NCBI GenBank assembly: GCA_963663615.1
Contig: OY760517.1
Location: 1,426,001 to 1,490,000 of the forward strand
DNA length: 64,000 nt
Source of the DNA: G963663615 sp963663615
Lineage (GTDB): Bacteria; Bacteroidota; Ignavibacteria; Ignavibacteriales; Melioribacteraceae
Direction: 5' to 3'
Shown here piece after piece: positions 37,160-46,929 of this stretch; the stretch's first letter is position 1, and each line of letters opens with the position of its first letter. A model generated the notes under the pieces. That model saw only the letters and a program-made list of their open reading frames with translations. It did not search any database and was not told the origin of the DNA. The translations under genes were made by a program, and so were the position numbers.

Positions 37160-37186
37160 AATATTTTGTAACAAAATATTTTTTAT
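37160..37186 (+). terminator. Terminator after the SRPBCC-like gene
   Basis: 9-bp stem AATATTTTG/CAAAATATT, loop TAA, followed by TTTTATT. Confidence 0.7.
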
Positions 37187-37379
37187 TCGCTTTGCGTATT
37201 TTGTTTCTTATAATTTTGCAGGCAAATGTAAAAGCATTTCTATTCCATTTCCCTTTGGGGTTTGTTACTGGTACTATAGACGGATAAAATTCATCTGTAT
37301 TACAAAATAGCCTAATTACACCATTACCGGTATTCTATATCGTTCACAGTGAATATGTTAAATATTAAAAGGAGCTTAA

Positions 37380-37502
37380 TTAGTCTGTTGTATATATGAC
37401 ACGCTGTTTATAAATCAGGTTAAAAATGGAGTGATATTTTATTCCGATAAGGAAAAATGGTTAAAACAATATAGCGGTTTACAATTAAAATGGGAAAGAT
37501 AA
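37380..37502 (+). pseudogene. Possible 3' fragment of a lost gene
   Basis: In the 430-base gap between the SRPBCC-like gene and the PKD gene, a 40-codon open stretch runs from just after a TAA to a TAA at 37500-37502, reading like a protein tail ('NGVIFYSDKEKWLKQYSGLQ' part). It has no start codon of its own and ends one base before a hairpin that would serve as its terminator. It may be the remains of a gene whose 5' part was lost. The family is not recognised. The remainder of the gap (37187-37379) shows nothing. Confidence 0.35.
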
Positions 37503-37524
37503 GGCGGGAATATTGCGTCCCGCC
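37503..37524. terminator. Hairpin between the fragment and the PKD gene
   Basis: 7-bp stem GGCGGGA/TCCCGCC just past the PKD stop; on the minus strand it is followed by TTATCTTTCCC, a weak T-tract. Probably ends the PKD transcript. Confidence 0.65.
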
Positions 37525-37530
37525 CATATA

Positions 37531-40500
37531 TCAGTTACGTTTTTTTACAACAACTGTTAAGGTATCGGCACTGGTATCGCAACTAGTACCGCTATCGTCT
37601 TTTACGGTAAGGGTTACTTTGTATGTGCCAGCTTTTGAGTATTTATGAGTAACAATTTTACCCGATTTCTTATTACCATCACCAAAATCCCAGGTAAATG
37701 AAAGGGGGTCACCATCAAGATCCCTGGATTCAGAGGCATCAAAAACTATAAAGTCATGTACACCTTCAAAGTTTACTGTTTTATCATCACCAGCTTCAGC
37801 AACCGGAGTTGAGTTAACAATAACTTTTATATTTCGTTCGGTAAAATTATAACCTTCTAAATTCGAGTTATCATAGACACATAATTTTACCTCAAAAATA
37901 CCAGATTCGGAATAGGTGTGTTCAACATTTTTCCCTGTGTAGGTAACACCACCGCCAAAGTTCCAGGTATATGCAGTTATTTCACCATCTGCATCGTATG
38001 CATCATCAACCCCAAGATTAAGTATTTCACCCGGACAAATATTTACTTCACTTGTTACAGAGACAAACGGTAGTGAGTTTATATTAACCGATTTTGATAA
38101 CGAATTAACAGAATTTGGCAAATTTGTTCCATCATCAACAGTTAATGTAACATTATACTTTCCTGCTTTTTTGTACGTATGTTTTACATTTTCACCTGTT
38201 TCAGTTTTACCATCACCAAAATTCCAGTGGTATGATTTTATATCGCTATCACTATCAATTGATGAAGCTGCCGAGAATAGAAGTTCATTATTTGGCTTAC
38301 CCCAATCCGAACAGGAAATTACAGGTACAGGTGAATCATTTATAGTAACAATAGTGGTATCATAATCGAAGTTGTTACCGAGATTTGTATTATCGGTTAC
38401 TCTAAGAATAACATCAAATTTGCCGGCAGATTTGTAAATATGTTTAACTTCTGCACCCGAATCATTGGAACCATCACCAAAATCCCAATCATATTTCATA
38501 ATGGAACCGTCTTTATCCTCAGATTTTAATCCGTTAAATACAACCTGCTGGTCAACTGCCATAAATTGATCCTTGCCAGCATTTGCAACAGGGGCACCAT
38601 TAATAATAACATAATCCTGATAAGGTGAAGAGAAACAAGAAGTTTGAGCATCTGTTTCAATGTTAAGCTTAACAAAATATTTACCCGGTTTGGTATATGA
38701 GTGGCTTACTGTTTCACCGGTTCCTTTTGAACCATCCCCGAAATCCCATTCAAATAAGTTAAGTAATGCACCTTTACCATCAGAAACCGAGCCATCGAAA
38801 TAAACAGGAGTGTTAACGGCAGCAGCACGTTCAAAGGTAAATTTTGCTTCCGGTGCTTCAAGCACAGTTACAATAATTTCGTCCTTATCCGTATTATCGC
38901 AATTCCCGATAAGATCGCCCGTAATTGTTAGCAGTGCTCTGTAAACACCAGGGTCAGAATAAACATGGGTAGGAGTAGCACCACCACCAATTGAACCGTC
39001 ACCAAAATCCCAAAGGTAACTATTAACAACACCATCGAGATCGGTTGAGGCTGTACCATCAAATTGTACAAGTGTATTTGCACAAACACTGGTATCGTTG
39101 CCTGCACGTGCAACCGGAGCCTCTGCAACAGTTACCATCATCTGGTCAACATCAGTATTGCAAGGCAATCCGGAATCATCCTTAACAAAAAGAGTTACCT
39201 GATAAGAACCGCCGTTTTTATAAATTTTGGTTGGGTTAATTCCTTCGGCTTTTGTACCATCACCAAAATCCCACTCGTATTTTATAAGTCCGTTTTCTGG
39301 ATCAATAGTACCGGAACCATCAAACAGAACAATATCACCGGCACAAACCACTTTATTTTCACCTGCATCTGCAACAGGGGACTCATTAATTGTTACGGTA
39401 AAGGATGCTGAGTTGGTTGAATTCTTTAATCCTTTGCTATCATCAACAGTAAGAACTACTGGGTATGTTCCACTTTTTTCATAAGTATGATAGATAATTG
39501 CACCAGTATCAGCAGGAGTGCCGTCACCAAAATTCCAGTAATAGGATAGTGCATCTCCATCAGCATCAACAGAGTTTATACCGGTAAACATAACAGTTGA
39601 TTCACATGTCAAGATATCACGCGGCAGTTTTGCCAGAGGTGCATTGTTTATAATGATTCCAATTTTAGAGTAAGCAACAGCATTAGTAACACCGCTATTA
39701 TCGGTTACTTTTAAAGTAGCATTATAAATGCCGGGGTTATCGAAACTTCTTGTAACAACTTTTTTATTACTTCCCGATTTATTATCACTAAAGCTCCACT
39801 CATAAGCTTCAATTGAGCCATCCAAATCTTTAGAAAGAGAAGCATCAAAAGTAATATCATCACCGGGGGCTGCGATTTTATCAGTACCGGCAATAGCAAC
39901 AGGAGCCTGATTAACAACAACAATTATTTCATCATAATCAAAAGCATTGTTGTGATCGGAATTGTCAGTTACTTTTAACGATACAGGATATTTGCCCGGT
40001 TTATCAAAAGTATGTTTTACACTTTTACCGGTAGCTTCTTTATCCTTTCCAAAACTCCATGTGTATGATTTTACAACTCCATCCGGATCAAGTGAACCTG
40101 AGGCATCGAAAGTTAGTTCCTCACCTGGAGCAGCAGACTTATCTTCACCTGCATCAGCAATTGGTTTTTCATTGATAGTCACAAGTAACTCATCCGAGTG
40201 TTTATCAGTAGTTGTTTTTGAATCATCAGTAACTGTTAGTTTAACTTTATATTTTCCGGGAGCAGCGTAAACATGTTTAATATCTTTTCCTTTTTCGGTA
40301 GTGTTGTCACCAAATTCCCAGAGATAATCAATAATTTTACCATCTTTATCGGATGATTTGGCAGCACTAAAAGTTAGCTCACTTTCGGTAACGTACTGAT
40401 CATCGCCGGCAACAGCAACCGGAGGATAGTTAACAATAACGGTAAGTTTGTCGTCAGCCATATCGGAGGTAGATTTTGAATCATCCTTAACCTTAAGTGT

Positions 40501-42369
40501 AACTTCATATACACCAGGTTCGGTAAAAGCATGTTCAACTTTACTTCCTTCCTTGGTGTTACCATCACCAAAATCCCAATAGAATCCGGTCAGGTTACCA
40601 TCTGCGTCCTTCGATTTACCACCATCAAAAGTGACTGTCTGAGCAGCCGAAATTTGTTTGTCATCACCTGCTTCAGCAACCGGTTTATCGTTTACAACAA
40701 CAAAAAGTTCATCGGAAGCACTATTGTTGGCAACGGAAGTATTATCAGTAATTTTAAGAGTTACTTTGTATTTGCCCGGTTTGGAATATTTGTGCTCAAC
40801 TACAACACCTTCGGCTATGCTGCCATCTCCAAACTCCCAATTGTACAAGGTTATTTCACCATCGCTATCGAAACTTTCGCTGCCACTAAAATTAACAGTC
40901 TGGTTTACAGAGGCAATTTTATCTTCTCCAATATTTATATCAGGTGCACTGTTAACCCAAACTAGTAGTTCATCCACATCAAAGTTACATGGACTATCAG
41001 AGTTGTCTTCAACCCTTAATGTAACCTGATACCTGCCTGCGTTTTCATACTTGTGGGATACCTGTTTGCCAGACATTTTACTTCCGTCTCCAAACTCCCA
41101 ATAGTAATTTACCAGTTTGCCATCTGAGTCATTAGATGCTGATGCATCGAAAGTAACAACCTCATCGGGTGCCACAATTTTATCTGTTCCGGCAACTGCC
41201 TCGGGTGATTTGTTAAGTTTAACAGGAAACTCGTAACGTGAACTGTTACCAACTTGACCGGAAGCATCGGTTACAATTAGTCTAACATCGTAAGATTTTA
41301 ATTCGTCATACTTATGAGCAATTCTTTCTCCTGCCTCGGTGGTGCCATCTCCAAACTCCCAATAATATGACATAGCATCACCATCAGGATCAACAGAAAT
41401 TGAAGCATCAAAAACAATAGTGTAGCAATCCGAAAGTATTTTTGTATTAACTTTTGGTATTGGTCGTTTATTTGGTTTTTGATAATATATTGGGGTTATA
41501 AAGGGAATTGAGTTACCATTTTGGTCAAGAATAAAAAAGGTAGCATCGTTAGGAATTTCATTACCGCGTGAAAACTTAACCGAATTTATACGGTTCTGTT
41601 CAAACCGGTCAATCTGTACTGTACTTGCAGCCCATGCATCCTGTCCGGAGGCTTTTACCTTAAGATTACTTCTGAAAGGTGTTTCAACGGCAACATCTCC
41701 ACCGGCAACGTCAAAATTAAAGACTGTAAATTCGTTCAACTCTTTAGGAGATAAGAATCTCAGTTCGGCAAATTTACCAATTTTTGGTAACCTGATAGTT
41801 GGTTTGTAAGTAAAAACGGTTGAACCTTCTGGGGCTACATTTTTTTTAGAGCTGGAGCTAACAAAAATATCGAATATATTACCATCATTACCAGTTATAC
41901 CGGATATTTTAAGTGAGTAGTGGTCGAAAATTTTTGATGAGTCTTTACCGGATTTATCAATGCTGATAAAATTGTACCACCTGTTATCCTTAAAATCATC
42001 TGTGGCAACGGTTAATTCGGAAATAAAAGTGGCGTTTTCCGGGTTTTCCGTATGTCCGCTTTCGGTAGTATAACGCGGATTTGGAAAAGGATCGTTGCTA
42101 CCAAATAGTTCATACTTTACTTCAGAATCGTATTCTCCAAACAGGGCATCATTTTTACCGCCGCAATCGGCATCAAAAATTCGCACAAAAAACTTGCCTT
42201 TGTATTCGGATGGAATATCAAAATAGAAAACCTGGGTATAGTCGTCATCGCCTTCAATTGTAAGGGCTTCGGAGCCGTAGGATATATAATAAACATTTTC
42301 CTGAGCGAATATTATTCCAGTTAGCAGTAACATCACAAACAGGATTAAAACTTTCATAGATTTTTTCAT
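37531..42369 (-). CDS. Giant secreted protein with 15 PKD domains
   Basis: 1612 aa. The ATG at 42369 (MKKSMKV) with AAGGGGA upstream begins a signal peptide ending 'GIIFAQ'. Residues ~20-310 are a beta-rich N-terminal part of unknown family; then 15 tandem PKD domains of ~80-90 residues, each with a W-x-FGDG core (e.g. YYWEFGDGT, YTWSFGKD in weaker repeats). No T9SS sorting domain is present; it ends 'LTVVVKKRN'. PKD repeats are typical of adhesive or scaffold proteins. It follows the LysM/FecR gene at 36 bases and probably forms one operon with it and the cyclase. Repeats 6, 7 and 14 lack an intact FGDG. Confidence 0.9.
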   Translation of the reverse strand: MKKSMKVLILFVMLLLTGIIFAQENVYYISYGSEALTIEGDDDYTQVFYFDIPSEYKGKFFVRIFDADCGGKNDALFGEYDSEVKYELFGSNDPFPNPRYTTESGHTENPENATFISELTVATDDFKDNRWYNFISIDKSGKDSSKIFDHYSLKISGITGNDGNIFDIFVSSSSKKNVAPEGSTVFTYKPTIRLPKIGKFAELRFLSPKELNEFTVFNFDVAGGDVAVETPFRSNLKVKASGQDAWAASTVQIDRFEQNRINSVKFSRGNEIPNDATFFILDQNGNSIPFITPIYYQKPNKRPIPKVNTKILSDCYTIVFDASISVDPDGDAMSYYWEFGDGTTEAGERIAHKYDELKSYDVRLIVTDASGQVGNSSRYEFPVKLNKSPEAVAGTDKIVAPDEVVTFDASASNDSDGKLVNYYWEFGDGSKMSGKQVSHKYENAGRYQVTLRVEDNSDSPCNFDVDELLVWVNSAPDINIGEDKIASVNQTVNFSGSESFDSDGEITLYNWEFGDGSIAEGVVVEHKYSKPGKYKVTLKITDNTSVANNSASDELFVVVNDKPVAEAGDDKQISAAQTVTFDGGKSKDADGNLTGFYWDFGDGNTKEGSKVEHAFTEPGVYEVTLKVKDDSKSTSDMADDKLTVIVNYPPVAVAGDDQYVTESELTFSAAKSSDKDGKIIDYLWEFGDNTTEKGKDIKHVYAAPGKYKVKLTVTDDSKTTTDKHSDELLVTINEKPIADAGEDKSAAPGEELTFDASGSLDPDGVVKSYTWSFGKDKEATGKSVKHTFDKPGKYPVSLKVTDNSDHNNAFDYDEIIVVVNQAPVAIAGTDKIAAPGDDITFDASLSKDLDGSIEAYEWSFSDNKSGSNKKVVTRSFDNPGIYNATLKVTDNSGVTNAVAYSKIGIIINNAPLAKLPRDILTCESTVMFTGINSVDADGDALSYYWNFGDGTPADTGAIIYHTYEKSGTYPVVLTVDDSKGLKNSTNSASFTVTINESPVADAGENKVVCAGDIVLFDGSGTIDPENGLIKYEWDFGDGTKAEGINPTKIYKNGGSYQVTLFVKDDSGLPCNTDVDQMMVTVAEAPVARAGNDTSVCANTLVQFDGTASTDLDGVVNSYLWDFGDGSIGGGATPTHVYSDPGVYRALLTITGDLIGNCDNTDKDEIIVTVLEAPEAKFTFERAAAVNTPVYFDGSVSDGKGALLNLFEWDFGDGSKGTGETVSHSYTKPGKYFVKLNIETDAQTSCFSSPYQDYVIINGAPVANAGKDQFMAVDQQVVFNGLKSEDKDGSIMKYDWDFGDGSNDSGAEVKHIYKSAGKFDVILRVTDNTNLGNNFDYDTTIVTINDSPVPVISCSDWGKPNNELLFSAASSIDSDSDIKSYHWNFGDGKTETGENVKHTYKKAGKYNVTLTVDDGTNLPNSVNSLSKSVNINSLPFVSVTSEVNICPGEILNLGVDDAYDADGEITAYTWNFGGGVTYTGKNVEHTYSESGIFEVKLCVYDNSNLEGYNFTERNIKVIVNSTPVAEAGDDKTVNFEGVHDFIVFDASESRDLDGDPLSFTWDFGDGNKKSGKIVTHKYSKAGTYKVTLTVKDDSGTSCDTSADTLTVVVKKRN

Positions 42370-42405
42370 TCTTATCCCCTTAAGATAATATATGAAATCC
42401 AACAA

Positions 42406-44757
42406 TTAGTATTCAAACTTTGTATTATTACCAAGTACGTCTTCCAGTTCAACAGTATAGCTGCTTACTTTTCCTGAAATATTTGAAGGAATTGTTATGG
42501 TTCCTTCGTACTTGTTCAACATTCTATTTAACTTCAGGTATCCGGTAAAACTTTCCTTACCAATAACCAGAACAGTTTTAGCGGCTCTTTTTAAGCCGGC
42601 AATATCTTCAACATCAATAGTTACATCTATTAAACCACCGTTTTTAACATTTACTTTTTTAAGATTATGTTTACTAACTTTTGGTGGTTTGTTATCAAAA
42701 ATCACTTCCTTTTCGTATGAGGAAACATTTCCAACATTATCTTCAGCATTAATTTTGATTAAGTTTGAGCCATATTCAAAATCCAGATTTTTTACAAAAT
42801 GATCTGCGGTAAGCGAAATATCCTCATCGTTTATTACAAGTTTGTAACCATCCGATATAATACCTTCCAGCACATATTGTTTACTTGCGGTTTTATCAGG
42901 AATTTGCTTCTTGATTTTAATCACCGGAGGATTTATATCTCTCTCAACTTCAAATTTTTGTTCAGCAGTATATCCTGCTTTTGTTTTAATCATTACATCG
43001 AATTTATTATGTTCACGAAGAAGAGGAAGGTTAATAGTAAACTTGCCGTTTTCAATATTGGAATATGTGTTCGCTCTGAAGTTATCACTCTTCGAGCTTA
43101 TATCAATTCTTGAATCGGGATCAGTTTTACCCGAAAATGTAAAACCGTTTGAGCTTGATTTGAATCCGTTTTCCTTATCACCCGAAAGAGAGGAATCAGT
43201 TTCAATAGTTATATCTTTTTTTGCAATATATGAAGCATATCTGGCAAATTGATTGATATTTCCGGCAGGGTCCTCGATATAGAAATCGAGTTTATTTTCG
43301 CCCTCTTTTAGCACCACCAGATGCTTGAATTCACCGTTATCACCAACCGGTACATTCTCTTTATTTATTTTGAGGATGGCTTTTCGTTCCGTTTCACCAG
43401 TAACAAAAACTGAATCAGTTTGGAGCAGTTCGCCTTCACGAGGGTTACTAACAGTTACGAATGGGATATTAAAATCGGATGTAACGTTAACCAGTAACTG
43501 TTCACTCTTTCTCCCCGGGAATCCGTATTTGTCTATTGCTGCAACTCGCCAGTAATATGCACCATCTATATTTAATTCTTCGGTGGTATATTCGTTAGAC
43601 TTTACCATCCATTTCGATTCAATTATCTCATGGAAATCAGAGCTTTCGTAAGCAATTTCAATCCAGTAACCGGAAGCATCCTTGATAGAGGTCCACTTAA
43701 ACTCAATACTTTTATTTTTTACGGATTTAAATGCAATTGAGTTATGACGTGGTAATGACAACGAAGGAGGGGGGAGTAGTTCTTTCGGAGCAGCGGGCTT
43801 TCGGTTAAATAGTACGCTACTACCTTTATTTTTTTCCAGTACAATAGTTTTTCCGGCACTTGTAAGGGCAATTTCACCTTCATAGTTAGCAACCTTAACT
43901 TCACCTTTATCCTTGTTAATCCAGAAGTTTTTGGATTTTATATCAGTAATTACTCCCGGCACATCAATATCCATTTTCTTTTTAGGACTACCGGATAGTA
44001 TTGCATAAATATCACCTTCAACCAGGCTTACTACAGATTCCTGTTTGTTCTCGATAATGTTCTTTCGCATTTTTTGAATTACTGCCTGCGAGTTTTCGTT
44101 AAGGCGGAGGCGGCTATCGTCCCTGAAAACTATTTCAGCAGTTGAAACCGAAAGGGTTCTAACTTTTTCTTTTTCAACAAATCTTGAAAAGAGGGGAGCT
44201 TCCTTCCAGGTTAAATCGGTTTCCTTTTTACCTTCAACATCACCACGTTTATCGTTTAGTACAGCTTCCACAGCAACATCGTTTCTGCTAATACTTTCAT
44301 CAAGGGCTTTCTGAGCTTCCTCAAAAGCTTTTTCCGAAAGTGCAACGGATTCTTGCCATTCACCATTTTTACGTGCAGAAATAGCCTGATCTCTAAATCT
44401 CACAGCATTTAGTATAAGACCCGGAGCCAGAACCTTTGCACCTGCTTTTGTAGCTTCTCTTATTTTACCTAATGATTTGGTTAATCCCTTTTCTGCTGCT
44501 ATAACAGTTTTTGAAGGAATTTTAAGTTTCATACCCGGTTTAAGTTCAGTAAGATCGCTTAAATTATTTACCTTAAGAATCTCAATCCAGAGGTTAGCAT
44601 CATTAAGATGCTCTCTGGCGATCTCTCTGATACTCATACCTTCCGAATATGTAATTATTTTATCCTGCTGAGAATAGCTTGGAGAAGTACCAATCAGGAA
44701 AAATAACAGGCATACCAGAATATAAAACTCGTGGATTTTTACTTTTGATCTTTGCAT
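42406..44757 (-). CDS. LysM-FecR domain envelope protein with Ig-like repeats
   Basis: 783 aa. Signal peptide (~12-29), LysM peptidoglycan-binding domain (~33-84: 'GMSIREIAREHLNDANLWIE' and the Lys-Pro-Gly-Met turn), a helical TPR-like stretch (~90-170), then a FecR-type domain (~180-315, e.g. 'VSTAEIVFRDDSRLRLNENS'). An Fn3-like domain (~350-430) and glucodextranase-B/bacterial Ig-like modules follow up to ~780. Such proteins are thought to sit at the periplasmic side of the envelope. It lies between the adenylate cyclase (upstream) and the PKD protein (36 bases downstream). FecR domains usually act in signal transfer, but no sigma factor is seen here. Confidence 0.88.
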   Translation of the reverse strand: MQRSKVKIHEFYILVCLLFFLIGTSPSYSQQDKIITYSEGMSIREIAREHLNDANLWIEILKVNNLSDLTELKPGMKLKIPSKTVIAAEKGLTKSLGKIREATKAGAKVLAPGLILNAVRFRDQAISARKNGEWQESVALSEKAFEEAQKALDESISRNDVAVEAVLNDKRGDVEGKKETDLTWKEAPLFSRFVEKEKVRTLSVSTAEIVFRDDSRLRLNENSQAVIQKMRKNIIENKQESVVSLVEGDIYAILSGSPKKKMDIDVPGVITDIKSKNFWINKDKGEVKVANYEGEIALTSAGKTIVLEKNKGSSVLFNRKPAAPKELLPPPSLSLPRHNSIAFKSVKNKSIEFKWTSIKDASGYWIEIAYESSDFHEIIESKWMVKSNEYTTEELNIDGAYYWRVAAIDKYGFPGRKSEQLLVNVTSDFNIPFVTVSNPREGELLQTDSVFVTGETERKAILKINKENVPVGDNGEFKHLVVLKEGENKLDFYIEDPAGNINQFARYASYIAKKDITIETDSSLSGDKENGFKSSSNGFTFSGKTDPDSRIDISSKSDNFRANTYSNIENGKFTINLPLLREHNKFDVMIKTKAGYTAEQKFEVERDINPPVIKIKKQIPDKTASKQYVLEGIISDGYKLVINDEDISLTADHFVKNLDFEYGSNLIKINAEDNVGNVSSYEKEVIFDNKPPKVSKHNLKKVNVKNGGLIDVTIDVEDIAGLKRAAKTVLVIGKESFTGYLKLNRMLNKYEGTITIPSNISGKVSSYTVELEDVLGNNTKFEY

Positions 44758-44903
44758 AAATTGCTCGCTCTGTTAAATCCATGTTTTATAAATCATCTGT
44801 TTATAATAGCCTATTAAGCTCGTTACGTAATAATACCGGGCTAATCTAAGTTGTTAAACAGACTATAATTAAAAATTTTGTAATTTATTGATATAGTATT
44901 ATC

Positions 44904-46613
44904 TTATTCCAGGTATCCTTTCACCGAGTATATATTGATAGGATTTGTTTTGCCTTTTACCTTAATAGGTTCAAGAGTTTCGATTTTGAATAAATTCAGA
45001 TCCTTGATTTGATTATAGGCATTAGCTGATAAAATAATTTCATAAGCCTTTGCACTCGAACATAGTCGTGCACCCAAATTAACATTATCGCCCAAAATAG
45101 TATAATCCATTCTTTCTTCGCTGCCCATTGCACCCATAATCATATCGCCCGAATTTATACCAATACCAACCGGTATATCCCATTGAGGATGTTCATTGTT
45201 TAGTTTTTCTATTTTCTCCTGTATTTCAATGGCAGCTTTTACTGCATTCTTAACCATATCATCGCCCTTGAAAACAGCTACCATTTCATCACCAACAAAT
45301 TTGTCAATATCGCCTTTGTGTTGTTTAACTATATCTGCCTGGTGACGCAGGTAAGTATTCAGCATTTCAATAACAATTTCGGGTTCAACTTGTTCGGAAA
45401 AAGCAGTAAATCCACGTATATCAGAAAAGAAAACAGTTGCGTTTGCTCTCTCTCCACCTAGCTTTATACCATCCTGATCAGACTTTTTAATTGCATCAAT
45501 AGTATTTGCCGATACAAATTTTTGTAATTCAAATCTTTCCCTTAGACCTTCAATCATGCTATTCATACGTTTGGCAAGTCTGTATATTTCATCCCTGGAT
45601 TTGATGTGAGCAACCCTAACATTAAAATTACCCTGCCCAACTTGTTTGGCTACATCGGCAATGTGCAGAATTGGTTTGCTAATTTTTGTTGAATAAAAAA
45701 TACCACCTATGACGGCGAGCACAAGTCCGACACCTACCCACAACATTAAACTAACGAACATCTCATAAACTGCAATGTATGCATCTTCTTCATATCGCTG
45801 TGAAATAACCGCCCAGTTAAAATTATCGGGGAATGAAAAGGCAGCAAGCATTTCCTTGCCATCGGGACGTGTATAGGGTGCTGTTTTATATGCACGATTA
45901 GATTTCATTGAAGCCAGTGCATCATCAACAATTTTCAGTGAACTTAAATCTTCCCGCTCCGAAGTTAATAATTCCATACCGTTTTCGTTTACAATATTGA
46001 TCATACCATTGCTGAACGGATAATCCTCTATCTGCATTATTAAACGTTCAAGGTTTATTCTTGCCGAAAGAACAGCATTTCTGCCAGATATTTTTGCAGA
46101 AAGTGGCATCTTTATGGAAAGAAGCCATATATCAGCTTTTTCAAGATATTCAATATCCTTGCTTATTGACGCACCCTCAACCATGCTGCTTTTAAGTCCG
46201 GCACGCGGAACGAGTAATGCTTCCCTAGGATCGAGACCAGCTTCTTCAAGACTTTTGGAAAATGATTCCCACCTCACCATTACCGGGTCTGCAATTCCTT
46301 CTACATCAAGCTGAAGAGATACAATATCTTCCGATTCTTGTGTACTCGTCAAAATTGAAATTCGTTCGGAAACCCCGAGAAACTCATTTTCCAGAGCATT
46401 CTTGATTAGTTTTAGTGGGGTTAGCCAGGTATCCTGATAGAAGTTATCAATTGTAATGGCTATCTGGTTAGAGGTTGCTGTTAATTCATCATTTGCAGCA
46501 CTTTTTAATTCATCCTGGGTAATGGAGATCATTCTGTTTCCTGCTATACCCAATGGAATAATTGCCAAAAGAACGGAGAAAAACAATAGTTTTTTTCGAA
46601 GAGTCAATTTCAT
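44904..46613 (-). CDS. Membrane adenylate cyclase with extracytoplasmic sensor and HAMP
   Basis: 569 aa. First helix ~8-27, a large periplasmic sensor of the Cache type (~30-290), second helix ~290-315, HAMP (~315-370), then the class III cyclase domain (~395-550) with FSDIRGF and VGDEMVAVF metal sites and a Lys (DKFVGDE) typical of ATP specificity. The ATG at 46613 (MKLTLRKK) is chosen over upstream extension, where the frame continues without a signal. cAMP made here would be a response to an outside cue. It is the first gene of the cyclase-LysM/FecR-PKD cluster (146-base gap). The receiving cAMP-binding regulator is not in the window. Confidence 0.9.
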   Translation of the reverse strand: MKLTLRKKLLFFSVLLAIIPLGIAGNRMISITQDELKSAANDELTATSNQIAITIDNFYQDTWLTPLKLIKNALENEFLGVSERISILTSTQESEDIVSLQLDVEGIADPVMVRWESFSKSLEEAGLDPREALLVPRAGLKSSMVEGASISKDIEYLEKADIWLLSIKMPLSAKISGRNAVLSARINLERLIMQIEDYPFSNGMINIVNENGMELLTSEREDLSSLKIVDDALASMKSNRAYKTAPYTRPDGKEMLAAFSFPDNFNWAVISQRYEEDAYIAVYEMFVSLMLWVGVGLVLAVIGGIFYSTKISKPILHIADVAKQVGQGNFNVRVAHIKSRDEIYRLAKRMNSMIEGLRERFELQKFVSANTIDAIKKSDQDGIKLGGERANATVFFSDIRGFTAFSEQVEPEIVIEMLNTYLRHQADIVKQHKGDIDKFVGDEMVAVFKGDDMVKNAVKAAIEIQEKIEKLNNEHPQWDIPVGIGINSGDMIMGAMGSEERMDYTILGDNVNLGARLCSSAKAYEIILSANAYNQIKDLNLFKIETLEPIKVKGKTNPINIYSVKGYLE

Positions 46614-46929
46614 TATCATCTCAGTTAGATTAAAGATATAAGTAACTATTTTACGAAAGACACTATAACTGCTACAAGACCCAAATACAGCGAAAATTAA
46701 GAAGTAATAATTAGAAAAACAATAATAACTCATCGCATTAATTAACTAATCAACTTTTTAAATTAAATATTTTGTGCCTTGTTGATTTAAATGTTACGAA
46801 ACAAGCACTAATTGTTTGAGTTAGTAATACTAAAAGTTATATTATAGTGAAACCTGATAGCATTTTCGTTTTTGAATTCCATCTTAAATCAGTTTGTTGA
46901 AAAAATAAAGATTAGTATTAAGGGGTAAT

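Noticed and set aside
37104..37310. 68-codon open frame after the SRPBCC-like gene
   Set aside because: No Shine-Dalgarno, odd aromatic/Cys-rich composition, and it crosses a terminator hairpin; looks like chance.
37540..41465. Regular DNA repeats that could suggest a CRISPR array
   Set aside because: They are recurrent 'accatcaccaaaatccca'-like stretches encoding the PKD WxFGDG motif at ~250-base spacing, not short direct repeats with spacers.
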